The translations under genes and the position numbers were made by a program. From contig NZ_BFAQ01000043.1 in the NCBI RefSeq assembly GCF_002933855.1, positions 413-35,945 on the forward strand: a stretch of DNA of 35,533 nt. Direction: 5' to 3'. This DNA is from Vibrio penaeicida. Its GTDB lineage: Bacteria; Pseudomonadota; Gammaproteobacteria; Enterobacterales; Vibrionaceae. Below are positions 16,223-24,293 of the stretch, in pieces (the first letter of the stretch is position 1; each line of letters starts with the position of its first letter). The notes beneath the pieces were generated by a model. The model saw only the letters and a list, made by a program, of their open reading frames with translations, had not been told where the DNA came from and searched no databases.

Positions 16223-16726
16223 ATGGTAGAAACGGAACATCTTATTCTTGTGCCAACATCACACAGTGATTTGGATATCTATAAAGAGCTGCTTTCCAGT
16301 GCCATAGTGACGCGCTATCTACCGTCGGGTAAACCTTACACAGATAACCAAATTCACACGAACATTAAAAATCGCGAAGCGCATTGGCTTAAGCATGGCT
16401 TTGGTACTTTTACTGTTTGTCAAAAATCGGATCGTACCAAGAAGTTAGGCTATGTAGGAGTGGAAGAGTCTCCCGAACCCAATGTTTTTGAGGTTCGTTA
16501 CGCCATTCTTCCTGAAGCTCAAGGTCACGGTGTGGCTCAAGAAGCGGCACGTGCATGTTTAGATTTTACTTTTCAAACCAGTAAGCTGAGCAAGATCTAT
16601 GGTGTCGCTGTTAACGAAAACTATCCCTCTATAAAAGTGATAGAAAAGCTTGGGATGCAGCCAGAGCCCGACGCACACTTCTATGACTTTAATGAACTTC
16701 TTTATTACTCCATTTCGCGCCACTGA
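16223..16726 (+). CDS. GNAT family N-acetyltransferase (RimJ/RimL-like)
   Basis: This 167-residue protein is of the acetyltransferase-3 (RimJ/RimL) type. The N-terminal TEHLILVPTSHSDLDIYKELLSS is the typical opening. The acetyl-CoA loop is seen in YAILPEAQGHGVAQEAARACLDF (about 95-117), and VNENYPSIKVIEKLGMQP is the family's near-C-terminal signature. The reading frame is open back to 16175, but the ATG at 16223 has an AAAGGAAA eight bases before it and gives the standard N-terminus. Such enzymes acetylate protein N-termini or small amines; the substrate is unknown. Confidence 0.88.
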   Translation: MVETEHLILVPTSHSDLDIYKELLSSAIVTRYLPSGKPYTDNQIHTNIKNREAHWLKHGFGTFTVCQKSDRTKKLGYVGVEESPEPNVFEVRYAILPEAQGHGVAQEAARACLDFTFQTSKLSKIYGVAVNENYPSIKVIEKLGMQPEPDAHFYDFNELLYYSISRH

Positions 16727-16933
16727 ATTTCGGGCTACTGAAGCCTCCAGACATTGTTTACAAAAATATCCATATAACTTGTCCGTGTTTGTGAAAAGCG
16801 CACTCAGCTATACTCCTGCGTCTCGAATCGCACTCTTTGGATTGGCACTAAGCCAAAAGAGGCGCTGTGATTTTGAATAATATAGTAATCAACAGCTCTG
16901 GATTTACGATCCAGTTCGCTAGAAGGAAAAGAA

Positions 16934-17914
16934 ATGGCTGAGTACGTAGTATGCGCTCTGTATAAATTTGTGCGTCTGGAAAATTATGTGGAACTCCGAG
17001 AACCTTTAAAAGCTTTGATGGAAAAGCACGAAGTTCGCGGAACGTTATTGCTGGCAGAAGAAGGCATAAACGGCACGGTTGCTTCTAAGCGAGAAGGTAT
17101 CGATGCGCTTCTTGCATGGTTTAAGCAAGACCCTCGTTTAGCCGAGATTGTCTACAAAGAATCTTTTGATGTCGTCCAGCCTTTTAATCGTACTAAAGTT
17201 AAACTCAAAAAAGAGATTGTGACACTTGGTGTAGAAGGTATCGATCCTCGCCATGTTGTAGGCACTTATGTAAAGCCTCAAGAGTGGAACGATCTTATTG
17301 CAGATCCTGAAGTATTTGTTGTTGATACCCGCAACGACTATGAAATTGAAATCGGCACATTCCAAAATGCTGTAAACCCTAAAACAGATACCTTTCGTGA
17401 ATTCCCAGAGTATGTTGCTCAAAACATGGATCCAGAGAAACACAAGAAAGTGGCAATGTTCTGTACCGGTGGTATTCGATGTGAAAAATCGACGGCTTAC
17501 ATGAAAGAGCAAGGTTTTGATGAGGTCTATCACCTAGAAGGTGGCATTCTAAAATACCTTGAAGAAGTGCCTGAAGAAGAAAGTATGTGGGAAGGCGACT
17601 GCTATGTTTTCGATGGGCGAGTAGCAGTAAATCATCAGCTTGAGAAAAGCGGCTATGAAATGTGTAATGCTTGTCGCTTGCCTATCACAGAGCAAGATAT
17701 GGCATCTGCTGAGTTCGAAAAAGGGGTGAGCTGCCCGAAATGTATCGACAAACATTCAGAAGAGCAAAAATCACGTTTTCGCGAGCGTGAAAAACAAGTC
17801 CAACTTGCGATTGAGCGCGGAGAAACTCACGTAGGTGGGGAAGCCGACAAGGTGATAGCCCAGCGCCGACAAGAAAAAATTTCCCGTAAAGAGCAGCAGC
17901 GTCAACGCAAGTAA
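16934..17914 (+). CDS. trhO: tRNA uridine(34) hydroxylase TrhO (YceA, rhodanese family)
   Basis: This 326-residue cytosolic enzyme uses oxygen to turn U34 of certain tRNAs into 5-hydroxyuridine, the first step to the cmo5U/mcmo5U wobble modifications. The N-terminal ferredoxin-like domain carries GTLLLAEEGINGTVA (36-50). The rhodanese domain (about 120-220) holds VVDTRNDYE and the catalytic loop CTGGIRCEKS with Cys177 and Cys183. The C-terminal part has a cysteine cluster (CNACRLPI and CPKC) and a basic tail. The ATG follows AGAAGGAAA. A strong terminator follows. The length matches E. coli YceA-type proteins. Confidence 0.95.
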   Translation: MAEYVVCALYKFVRLENYVELREPLKALMEKHEVRGTLLLAEEGINGTVASKREGIDALLAWFKQDPRLAEIVYKESFDVVQPFNRTKVKLKKEIVTLGVEGIDPRHVVGTYVKPQEWNDLIADPEVFVVDTRNDYEIEIGTFQNAVNPKTDTFREFPEYVAQNMDPEKHKKVAMFCTGGIRCEKSTAYMKEQGFDEVYHLEGGILKYLEEVPEEESMWEGDCYVFDGRVAVNHQLEKSGYEMCNACRLPITEQDMASAEFEKGVSCPKCIDKHSEEQKSRFREREKQVQLAIERGETHVGGEADKVIAQRRQEKISRKEQQRQRK

Positions 17915-17934
17915 GCTGACCATCATTTTTTCGA

Positions 17935-17969
17935 AAACCCTTAGACACTCCGTGTTTAAGGGTTTTTTT
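17935..17969 (+). terminator. Rho-independent terminator of trhO
   Basis: The stem AACCCTTA paired with TTAAGGGTT, with an inner ACAC/GTGT pair, is followed by a run of Ts. Confidence 0.85.
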
Positions 17970-18005
17970 GATGCTTTTTTCTAGGATAATGAAACTTGCT
18001 GAGTA

Positions 18006-18034
18006 TTGACTAACTTAAGAATACCTCATAACAT
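18006..18034 (+). promoter_or_regulatory. Candidate promoter of the small membrane protein pair
   Basis: TTGACT (18006-18011) and TAACAT (18029-18034) are spaced by exactly 17 bases. The -10 falls inside the left arm of the dyad at 18023-18059, and the transcript would start near 18041. Confidence 0.45.
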
Positions 18035-18059
18035 GCATTTAAAATACATGTTATGAGGT
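18023..18059. repeat. Perfect 13-bp inverted repeat overlapping promoter and Shine-Dalgarno
   Basis: ACCTCATAACATG and CATGTTATGAGGT are separated by 11 bases. The right arm contains the GAGGTG that serves the ATG at 18068; the left arm contains the candidate -10. It is either a DNA operator or, if transcription starts further upstream, an RNA hairpin hiding the ribosome site. Confidence 0.8.
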
Positions 18060-18067
18060 GATCAGGT

Positions 18068-18286
18068 ATGGATTTTAAGAGAGTCAGTGAAATTGGTGGT
18101 ACGGTCATGGTCGTTTCCTTATTGGTGATGACCACAACGTTGTTAATCAGTTTTCCTTTAGCGGATCGATTCAGCATTATTCAGCAGGCAATCGCTCATA
18201 TCGGAACCATCGTATTTGCAGGTGTATTTAAAGTCGGTTATGTCGCGTTTATCGTTGGGCGATATGAACGAAACCTCTCGTTTTAA
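18068..18286 (+). CDS. Small membrane protein, 72 aa, unknown
   Basis: This 72-residue protein has two hydrophobic helices (about residues 12-33, TVMVVSLLVMTTTLLISFPLA, and about 45-62, IGTIVFAGVFKVGYVAFIV) and a short basic end, RYERNLSF. It probably spans the inner membrane twice. The ATG has a GAGGTG seven bases upstream that lies in the inverted repeat described separately. A 30-codon gene follows after 12 bases, so the two look like one operon. I do not recognise a characterised family; a conserved hypothetical of vibrios is likely. Confidence 0.72.
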   Translation: MDFKRVSEIGGTVMVVSLLVMTTTLLISFPLADRFSIIQQAIAHIGTIVFAGVFKVGYVAFIVGRYERNLSF

Positions 18287-18298
18287 AGGATGGCTATT

Positions 18299-18391
18299 AT
18301 GAATTTTGCGTATTTTTACTATTTTGGTCTTGCCGCGTTTCTTGGGTTAGTTGCCCCTTTTCTCGTTTTGTATTTGGCGGTTATAAATTAA
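18299..18391 (+). CDS. Tiny membrane protein, 30 aa
   Basis: This 30-codon reading frame starts MNFAYFYYFG and ends VLYLAVIN. It is almost wholly hydrophobic and would make a single transmembrane helix with an aromatic N-terminus. An AAGGA sits 8 bases before the ATG. It begins 12 bases after the 72-aa gene, and its stop is 2 bases from the stop of the convergent AbrB-family gene. It resembles other very small bacterial membrane proteins in composition, but I do not recognise a family. Translation is inferred from the ribosome site and operon position. Confidence 0.5.
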   Translation: MNFAYFYYFGLAAFLGLVAPFLVLYLAVIN

Positions 18392-18393
18392 AT

Positions 18394-19398
18394 TCATTTT
18401 TTGATTAAAATGTAAACCGCGGGAGCCAGTTGCAGCGCACTTAATCGTATGACGTGATGCAGTATTATAAACATCACGTCAAAGCCATTAGCTAATGCAA
18501 CAACAACAACGCTTTCCAGTGCTCCCGGTGCGTATGCGAGCGCAACAGATGTAATTGGAACATCAAGTATTGACACCGCTAAACCCGTAAAGAGGGCAGT
18601 GATCGCAAGGACTAACACGAAACAGATGCATCCCGCTCTCGTGTATTTGAATGCATCCTTTCTAGTTATCCCGCCAAAACGCGATCCTATCAAAAGGCCA
18701 AGAACAACAATGGCAGCGTCCATTAGCCAACTGGGTACCAAGAGATCTTCGATAGGAAGAACCGGCGAAAAAATAAGGCAAGAAAGCATCGTTGTTAATA
18801 GATAGGGGGCGGGTACATTCAATTTTTCAAGCCAACGACCAGAAATCATTGAAGCTACTGTGAGAAGCATGAAAGTGCTAATGGATTCAACAGAATAGTG
18901 CAGTTGCTCTGCTTCTATAGATTCATATCCATCTGGAATGAAGAAGCTCGCGAATACCGTCAGCAATACCAATCTAAAGAGATGAACAAATATGACGCTA
19001 GGTGAGGCGTTGTTTTTGTCTATTACATCCAGTACAGCCGCCATTGCCCCTGGGTATGCGGCGAGTATGCTGTCTAGCTTCGACCACTTTTCGTGTCTGC
19101 GGAGCCACCAATACCCCATCCCGACTTGAACAACCAAGCAAACCAAAAGAACCAAAAGGCTGGGTAATAGGTTTAAAAATTGCGCTAGAGAATACTCGAC
19201 CAGTTGAAACCCTGCCGAAAACCCAAGCACCAACTGAAGGAATATATTGTCCTTTCTACTTGTCTTTGCGTTAGGTATAAATCGAACAGAGACGGCAGCT
19301 CCCAGTAAAGTGCCCAAAAGCAATCCGTGTGGAATAGCGAGTTGCTGAAATATGACCCCGACAGCCAAGGAGAAAACGAGTAATTTTAGGTATTGCAC
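18394..19398 (-). CDS. AbrB family membrane protein (AmoA-like DUF)
   Basis: This 334-residue integral membrane protein with about ten helices is built of two similar halves. It is the AbrB-duplication family (E. coli AbrB, formerly called putative ammonia monooxygenase). Typical motifs are GLLLGTLLGAAVS, LAAYPGAMAAVLDV in the first half and ALAYAPGALESVVVVALANGFDVMFI in the second; the GAL/GAM repeats mark the duplicated unit. Despite the name it is not a DNA-binding AbrB. Function is unknown, possibly a permease. The start is GTG with AAAGGAG just before it. It lies 54 bases downstream of the DUF3147 gene, likely in the same operon. Confidence 0.87.
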   Translation of the reverse strand: MQYLKLLVFSLAVGVIFQQLAIPHGLLLGTLLGAAVSVRFIPNAKTSRKDNIFLQLVLGFSAGFQLVEYSLAQFLNLLPSLLVLLVCLVVQVGMGYWWLRRHEKWSKLDSILAAYPGAMAAVLDVIDKNNASPSVIFVHLFRLVLLTVFASFFIPDGYESIEAEQLHYSVESISTFMLLTVASMISGRWLEKLNVPAPYLLTTMLSCLIFSPVLPIEDLLVPSWLMDAAIVVLGLLIGSRFGGITRKDAFKYTRAGCICFVLVLAITALFTGLAVSILDVPITSVALAYAPGALESVVVVALANGFDVMFIILHHVIRLSALQLAPAVYILIKK

Positions 19399-19452
19399 GG
19401 GCTCTCCTTTAAATGTTGGGGATCCAATTGAATTTGTCTGCTGGAAGGAAAG

Positions 19453-19803
19453 CTAAAGCAAATCTACGCCGAAAGTACGTGCTATCCAGACAATAATGCC
19501 AAACGACACTAGGGTTATAACAATGCCGATTCCAAGTGATACGAAAAAGTGAAATCGTTGCATGAGCATTGGGAAGGCTAAAAACATCGGCAGTGTGGCG
19601 ACGACATACCAAAATGTATAGAACGCATGATTAGCCAATTTCTCTTTCGGCTGTCCTTCAAAATGAAGCCAAATCAATGCCAATACAGTTACTAAGGGAA
19701 GAGATGCCAAAAGTGCACCAAGTTTGTCACTACGCTTGGCGAGCTCAGATACTAAAACAATAATGGTAGCGGTAATAAAAAACTTGGTGACAATCCATGC
19801 CAT
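19453..19803 (-). CDS. DUF3147 family membrane protein
   Basis: This 116-residue protein of four hydrophobic helices starts MAWIVTKFFITATIIVLVSELAKRSDKLGALLASLPLVTV and fits the DUF3147 pattern. The frame is open to a TTG at 19815, but the ATG at 19803 has GGAA six bases before it and gives the common N-terminus. The central HAFYTFWYVVATLPMFLAFP segment is typical. The family is unassigned. It is the first gene of a two-gene minus-strand unit with the AbrB-family protein, suggesting a shared membrane role. Confidence 0.82.
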   Translation of the reverse strand: MAWIVTKFFITATIIVLVSELAKRSDKLGALLASLPLVTVLALIWLHFEGQPKEKLANHAFYTFWYVVATLPMFLAFPMLMQRFHFFVSLGIGIVITLVSFGIIVWIARTFGVDLL

Positions 19804-19983
19804 AAAAAATTCCAATTGATTGAGCAGAAGAAGGAAGCGCTTATTCAGCGGATATCATACTCTATGTAGAATGTTTTTTATGTGGTCTAGTTTGTTTTTC
19901 ATATCTAGAACAAAATTTAACCGAGAAAAATCAACAGACCTTAGGATCTTCTATGGATTGATTTAGAGTGATGGAAAGGCAAA

Positions 19984-20021
19984 CGCCAACGCAATCCTTG
20001 AAAAAGATCTTGGCGTTGGCG
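19984..20021. repeat. Inverted repeat with GC-rich 9-bp arms
   Basis: CGCCAACGC and GCGTTGGCG are separated by 20 bases, in the 277-bp gap between the DUF3147 start and the GyrI-like gene stop. No T-run follows closely on either strand, so a terminator is only possible, not clear. Confidence 0.45.
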
Positions 20022-20092
20022 CGACATTTAGGCGGCGTGAAAGTAAATAGGTGACGTAAGTGCAAAAGGAGACTTAAGCGTAAAAAATCTAA

Positions 20093-20563
20093 TTAAGTCG
20101 AAGGCGTTACGCCGATGTATATTTCGACTTCATCTTCGCTTTTGTATTTTTCGAAATCTGTTCGGTACGCTCGTGTATATTCACAATCTTCGGCAGAAAA
20201 GAATGCCCAAATTTGCTGCCAAAGTTCAACGACCATACTCGGCATGCTTCCCTTGTTACTAAAAACTAAGTACTCGCCAGATTCGACTAGAGATACTTGT
20301 AGTGTACTTTGATTACTTGGCTTATTTTGAACATGTAAATGAGTTGCTCCTGCCGTTACATCAAATTCACCAAGGTGATCAGACTCGTACTGATGATAAA
20401 TCCCAAAAACTTCGGATTCAGTTTGAAGGTTTGGGGCAATGTTAACGTAGAAATCTTGCCACAGAGCCCCAATTTTTAAACCGGACGTTTTCATTTCATC
20501 ATGATTGTTTGTCCGGATAGTCAATCCGTGAACTTCAAATTGTTCAACTTTTTCCATGCGCAT
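20093..20563 (-). CDS. GyrI-like / AraC effector-binding domain protein
   Basis: This 156-residue stand-alone protein of the GyrI-like small-molecule-binding fold (the Rob/BmrR effector domain) lacks any DNA-binding part. The opening VEQFEVHGLTIRTNNHDEM, the middle VFGIYHQYESDHLGEFDVTAGA and the end DFEKYKSEDEVEIYIGV follow the pattern. The frame is open to 20665, but AGGAA seven bases before the ATG at 20563 makes that the better start. It lies 80 bases downstream of the two ABC genes in the same direction and may be co-expressed. It probably binds a hydrophobic or cationic ligand, perhaps that of the transporter. Confidence 0.8.
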   Translation of the reverse strand: MRMEKVEQFEVHGLTIRTNNHDEMKTSGLKIGALWQDFYVNIAPNLQTESEVFGIYHQYESDHLGEFDVTAGATHLHVQNKPSNQSTLQVSLVESGEYLVFSNKGSMPSMVVELWQQIWAFFSAEDCEYTRAYRTDFEKYKSEDEVEIYIGVTPST

Positions 20564-20643
20564 ATTCGAATTCCTATCGCTAAATTGATGTGTGTAGCTC
20601 TTACCATAAATAGTTCGGATGACAGATTGTGTCAGGAGTACAG

Positions 20644-22371
20644 TTAAGATGCTTTCATAGCCCATCCATGAGCTCGCTGTTGTGCGTCCCAGAGCGATTG
20701 ATAAAGTCCAGTGGCGTTAATCAATTCATGATGACTGCCTTGCTGTTTTATTTTCCCTTGATCTAGCACCAGTATTTGATCGGCGTCGACAACAGTATTT
20801 AGCCTATGAGCAATCATAATGACGGTTTTCTTCTTAATCAGAACGTTCAATGCTTGCTGGATTTCATGTTCATTTTCGGGGTCCAATGATGCTGTGGCTT
20901 CGTCCAGTAATACGATGGGTGCGTCTTTCAAAATCGCTCTAGCAATAGATAAACGCTGTTTTTCGCCACCGGATAAGTTTGCTCCGCCTTCACCTATCAT
21001 GCTGTCTAATCCGTGGGGTAAGTTGGATACAAACTCCCAACAACATGTCGCTTTACATACTTCCTCGACTTTTTGCCTGCTTGGATTTCGCAATCCAATC
21101 GTCAGATTATTGAATACGGTATCGTGGAAGAGGTAAACGTCTTGAAAGACCATGCTGATTTGGTCGGCTAAACATTCGGCAGTAAGTGATTGAACATTAT
21201 GATCTCCAATCTTAATACTCCCTTCTGTGGTATCCCAAAAGCGAGCAATCAAACTGGTTATGGTTGTTTTTCCGCTACCCGATGGACCAACAAGCGCAGT
21301 TAAGCTGCCCGGTTGGCAAGAGAAACTGACATCGGATAGAACTGGGTTTTGAGCGTAAGTAAAACTGACATTTTCGAATTCAATGCTGGCTTCTAACTCT
21401 TGGTCAACATTGCCCTGAGGAAGCTCTGGTGCATCGAGTACATCTTGAATCCGGTTAGAGGCTTGCTGCATGAAACTGTATTCGGCAAGGTAAATCGCGA
21501 TGGACATAAGAGGTTTGAAAAAGCGGCTAGAAACAATCATAAATAAAACGGCAACGTGTGGTTCTAATTCGCCACCAGCGTATAGGTAGATCAGTGAGAT
21601 CAACATTGTGGCGAACCCGAGCTCCACTAAGCAAACAAAACTTAGAGGTGCGACACCCGCTACAAATTCGTGTTTAAGGCTCATTCTCTGAATATCTTTA
21701 AGCTGATTATCAAGTTTGGAGAAGCGTGTGCCAGCCAAGTTGTAAGATTTGAGAAGTTTGATTGCGAGAATATATTCCATCAACGAGCCCGTCATTTCTG
21801 CAACTTTATCCAGCAGTTTACGGCTCAGTATCGCCCCTGCCTTTTTTAACAAAATGAAGGCCACAATGGCGATGGGAAGACCAATGCACATTGCAAAGCT
21901 TAGTCGCCAATCTTCAAAGGTTAACCCTATAGCGACCAAAGCAACCAAACTGATGGTAACGATCAACTGAGAAAAAAGGTGGGAAAATATCTGCTCAGTA
22001 AAAGTGACGTCTTGCAGCATGGTTGCATTAAGCGCGCCAGGGTCTTTTTTTAGCAAATACCCCATAGGCACTCTTTTTAATTTACCCGCCAGATTTAGAC
22101 GGATATCAATACCGGCATCGTATCCAAAATATTGGTTGTAGATCATCACATATCGCGCCACAACGACGCGCAAAGCAAATAAAATCACCATAAAGCCACA
22201 GCAAATCCAAATGAAATTGAGGTTAGGTTGTGGCAGAAACATTTCCTTGATAACCAAATAAACCAAAACAAATGGAATACCCATTAGCAAAGCTTCAAGA
22301 AAACCAACGAGGATGTTTCGTGTTAGCCCTTCATTTTCAGAACCGGTCAGCGCTTTCATTTGTTTAAGCAT
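20644..22371 (-). CDS. ABC transporter half-molecule (membrane domain plus ATPase), YbtQ-like
   Basis: This 575-residue fused transporter has a six-helix type IV membrane domain (about 20-300) and a C-terminal ATPase. Walker A GPSGSGKTT is near 359, the signature LSGGEKQR near 465 and Walker B IVLLDEATASLD near 483. All are canonical, so this site should be active. The frame is open well upstream, but the ATG at 22371 is preferred: it overlaps the upstream gene's stop (ATGCTTAA) with AAGGAA in place. It forms a heterodimer with the product of the upstream gene. The pair resembles the siderophore importers YbtP/YbtQ, though an exporter cannot be excluded. Confidence 0.9.
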   Translation of the reverse strand: MLKQMKALTGSENEGLTRNILVGFLEALLMGIPFVLVYLVIKEMFLPQPNLNFIWICCGFMVILFALRVVVARYVMIYNQYFGYDAGIDIRLNLAGKLKRVPMGYLLKKDPGALNATMLQDVTFTEQIFSHLFSQLIVTISLVALVAIGLTFEDWRLSFAMCIGLPIAIVAFILLKKAGAILSRKLLDKVAEMTGSLMEYILAIKLLKSYNLAGTRFSKLDNQLKDIQRMSLKHEFVAGVAPLSFVCLVELGFATMLISLIYLYAGGELEPHVAVLFMIVSSRFFKPLMSIAIYLAEYSFMQQASNRIQDVLDAPELPQGNVDQELEASIEFENVSFTYAQNPVLSDVSFSCQPGSLTALVGPSGSGKTTITSLIARFWDTTEGSIKIGDHNVQSLTAECLADQISMVFQDVYLFHDTVFNNLTIGLRNPSRQKVEEVCKATCCWEFVSNLPHGLDSMIGEGGANLSGGEKQRLSIARAILKDAPIVLLDEATASLDPENEHEIQQALNVLIKKKTVIMIAHRLNTVVDADQILVLDQGKIKQQGSHHELINATGLYQSLWDAQQRAHGWAMKAS

Positions 22372-24148
22372 CAATAAGTTCCTTTTCTGTTCCGTGATCT
22401 TTTGTTGATAAACTCCATTGACGAGACGCTTGATGAGAATGCCAAAGGGTTTGATACACCTGACACTCATCCAGTAACTCCGTATGCGTGCCTTGCCCAA
22501 CCAAGTGCCCTTTTTCAAGCACCAATATTGAATCGGCATGCACGATGGTTGACAGCCTATGAGCGATAACAATGACGGTCTTATCGACCATTAGCGTTGC
22601 CAAAGCCGACTGAATGAGTGCTTGGTTGTTGGCATCGGCGTAAGCAGTTGCTTCATCTAAAATGAGAATTGGGGCGTTTTTCAAGATTGCACGCGCTATG
22701 GCAACACGTTGTTTTTCTCCTCCGCTCAATGACATACTTTCTCCTAACACGGTTTCGTACCCGTTAGGCATGTCAGTAATGAAAGAATGGGCTTGAGCAG
22801 CCTTGGCTGCAGCGATAATGTCTGCCTCCGAAGCATTGCTGCCCATGGCTATGTTATCGCGAACAGATTGGCTTAGGGTGATGCTGTCTTGAAAGACATA
22901 AGCTGTATTGTCCATCAAATAAGAAGGAGAAAGTGATTGGATAGGCTTTCCACCGATGAATATCTCGCCGCTTGAAGTATCCCAAAATCGGGCGACTAGC
23001 ATAGCTAACGTTGACTTACCTGATCCTGAAGGGCCGACTAGCGCCGTCATTGAGCCTTGTTTAATCTCAAAAGAAACGTTATTGAGAGCGAGGTCTGATT
23101 CGTCAGAGTAGCGGAAATTGACGTTCTGGAATTCCACATCAAATTGAGTCAATGTTTCGCATTTTTCGGGTTCCGACAACGAACTTTGCGCCATTAGGGA
23201 TTGCAGCCGATTCACACCTTCGAAAATTTGGGTCAAATATCCACTTAACATTGTGATGTTGTAGAGCGGTTCCATCATTCCTACGCCAAGTAATATACAT
23301 AGAGTAAAACTTGCGATATCCAAGCTTCCTTGTGACCAAAAGAAAACGCCCAAAGGTAAAAGCACCACAAGCCCACTATCCAATAGTGTTTTGAATGCAG
23401 CAAAAGGCCAGCCAGCGTCTTTTATCCATTGCAAAACCAGTATGTGGTAGTTGTTTAAGCTTGATGTGAAAAGTTTGTGGGGTTTTCCGCCAGCATTAAA
23501 TGCACGAATCACAGGCATTGCCCGTACATATTCCGTCACGCTGATATTAAGGTTTTCTAAAGATTGGTGGTATCGCCTAGATTTGTCTTCAAAACCTTTA
23601 TACATGCTCATTTGGCTAATGATAGCGAGAGGGATTGGAACCAAGGCAGCCATTGCCATTCGAACGTCGATAAACAACAAGAAAACAAATACCGCCAATG
23701 GCGTGATGATGGATGTGACGAAATCGGAGATGTGGTGGGCGACAAAAAGCTCTACTCTTTCTACGTCTTCCGAAAGGATTTTTTTGATTTCTCCTGAACT
23801 CTTTTCGTTAAAGAAACCCATCGGCAATGTCGCCATATGACCAAGCGCAAGTGTTCGAATTTTATATTGAATGGCGAATGCTGATTTATGAGAGAGCATA
23901 ACCGCACCTAACAGCAAGGTATAACGAACCAGCATAAAAGCGATGGCATACCCAGCCCAACTCCAAGCTTGTGATGCGTTAAAATGGTCACTTAGTAATT
24001 GTTCTAAGACTAAATAGGCGAAGTAAAATGGGGCGAGTCCGCAAAGAGCACTAGCAGCTGAGAGAATTATGGAAAATACGAGCTTGAGTTTGTGTTCTGC
24101 GGAAACTTGAAAAAGCCATTTTAGACTGGCTGTCGCTTCCTGATTCAT
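22364..24148 (-). CDS. ABC transporter half-molecule (membrane domain plus ATPase), YbtP-like
   Basis: This 594-residue fused half-transporter has an N-terminal helical domain (about 20-310) and an ATPase. Walker A GPSGSGKST is near 371, the signature LSGGEKQR near 472 and Walker B ILILDEATAYAD near 492. It is the first gene of the minus-strand operon and overlaps the second ABC gene by 8 bases. The Shine-Dalgarno is AAAGG seven bases before the ATG. An AraC regulator of PchR/YbtA type lies upstream on the same strand, which is the context of the yersiniabactin importer genes. The probable role is uptake of a ferric siderophore across the inner membrane. No biosynthesis or outer-membrane receptor gene is present here. 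Confidence 0.9.
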   Translation of the reverse strand: MNQEATASLKWLFQVSAEHKLKLVFSIILSAASALCGLAPFYFAYLVLEQLLSDHFNASQAWSWAGYAIAFMLVRYTLLLGAVMLSHKSAFAIQYKIRTLALGHMATLPMGFFNEKSSGEIKKILSEDVERVELFVAHHISDFVTSIITPLAVFVFLLFIDVRMAMAALVPIPLAIISQMSMYKGFEDKSRRYHQSLENLNISVTEYVRAMPVIRAFNAGGKPHKLFTSSLNNYHILVLQWIKDAGWPFAAFKTLLDSGLVVLLPLGVFFWSQGSLDIASFTLCILLGVGMMEPLYNITMLSGYLTQIFEGVNRLQSLMAQSSLSEPEKCETLTQFDVEFQNVNFRYSDESDLALNNVSFEIKQGSMTALVGPSGSGKSTLAMLVARFWDTSSGEIFIGGKPIQSLSPSYLMDNTAYVFQDSITLSQSVRDNIAMGSNASEADIIAAAKAAQAHSFITDMPNGYETVLGESMSLSGGEKQRVAIARAILKNAPILILDEATAYADANNQALIQSALATLMVDKTVIVIAHRLSTIVHADSILVLEKGHLVGQGTHTELLDECQVYQTLWHSHQASRQWSLSTKDHGTEKELIDA

Positions 24149-24293
24149 TGAACTACCTTTCTTCCTTTCAAAAATTTAACCTATTCTGAACGAAGAGTAT
24201 TTGAAAGACTGCTCAATGGCGGATTATTTTAACTGTATGAAAAATAATGAATAATTGTGCGTGTCTGGGTTTGTTTAATCCGATCAGCAAGTA

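Noticed and set aside
16650..16880. 76-codon plus-strand frame overlapping the GNAT gene end.
   Set aside because: It is out of frame with the acetyltransferase, has no ribosome site and no recognisable content.
17138..17948. Antisense open frames inside trhO.
   Set aside because: trhO is clearly the real gene; the antisense frames have no recognisable domain or start signal.
20564..20665. Extended N-terminus of the GyrI-like protein overlapping the ABC gene end.
   Set aside because: The ATG at 20563 has an AGGAA at good spacing and gives the normal family start; the extension has no domain character.
22372..22572. 67-residue N-terminal extension of the second ABC gene.
   Set aside because: It lies in another frame of the upstream ABC gene; the ATG at 22371 with AAGGAA and an 8-base stop overlap is the convincing start.
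24200..24262. AT-rich stretch before the first ABC gene considered as a Fur box.
   Set aside because: Only about 8 of 14 positions match the 7-1-7 pattern; too weak to list.
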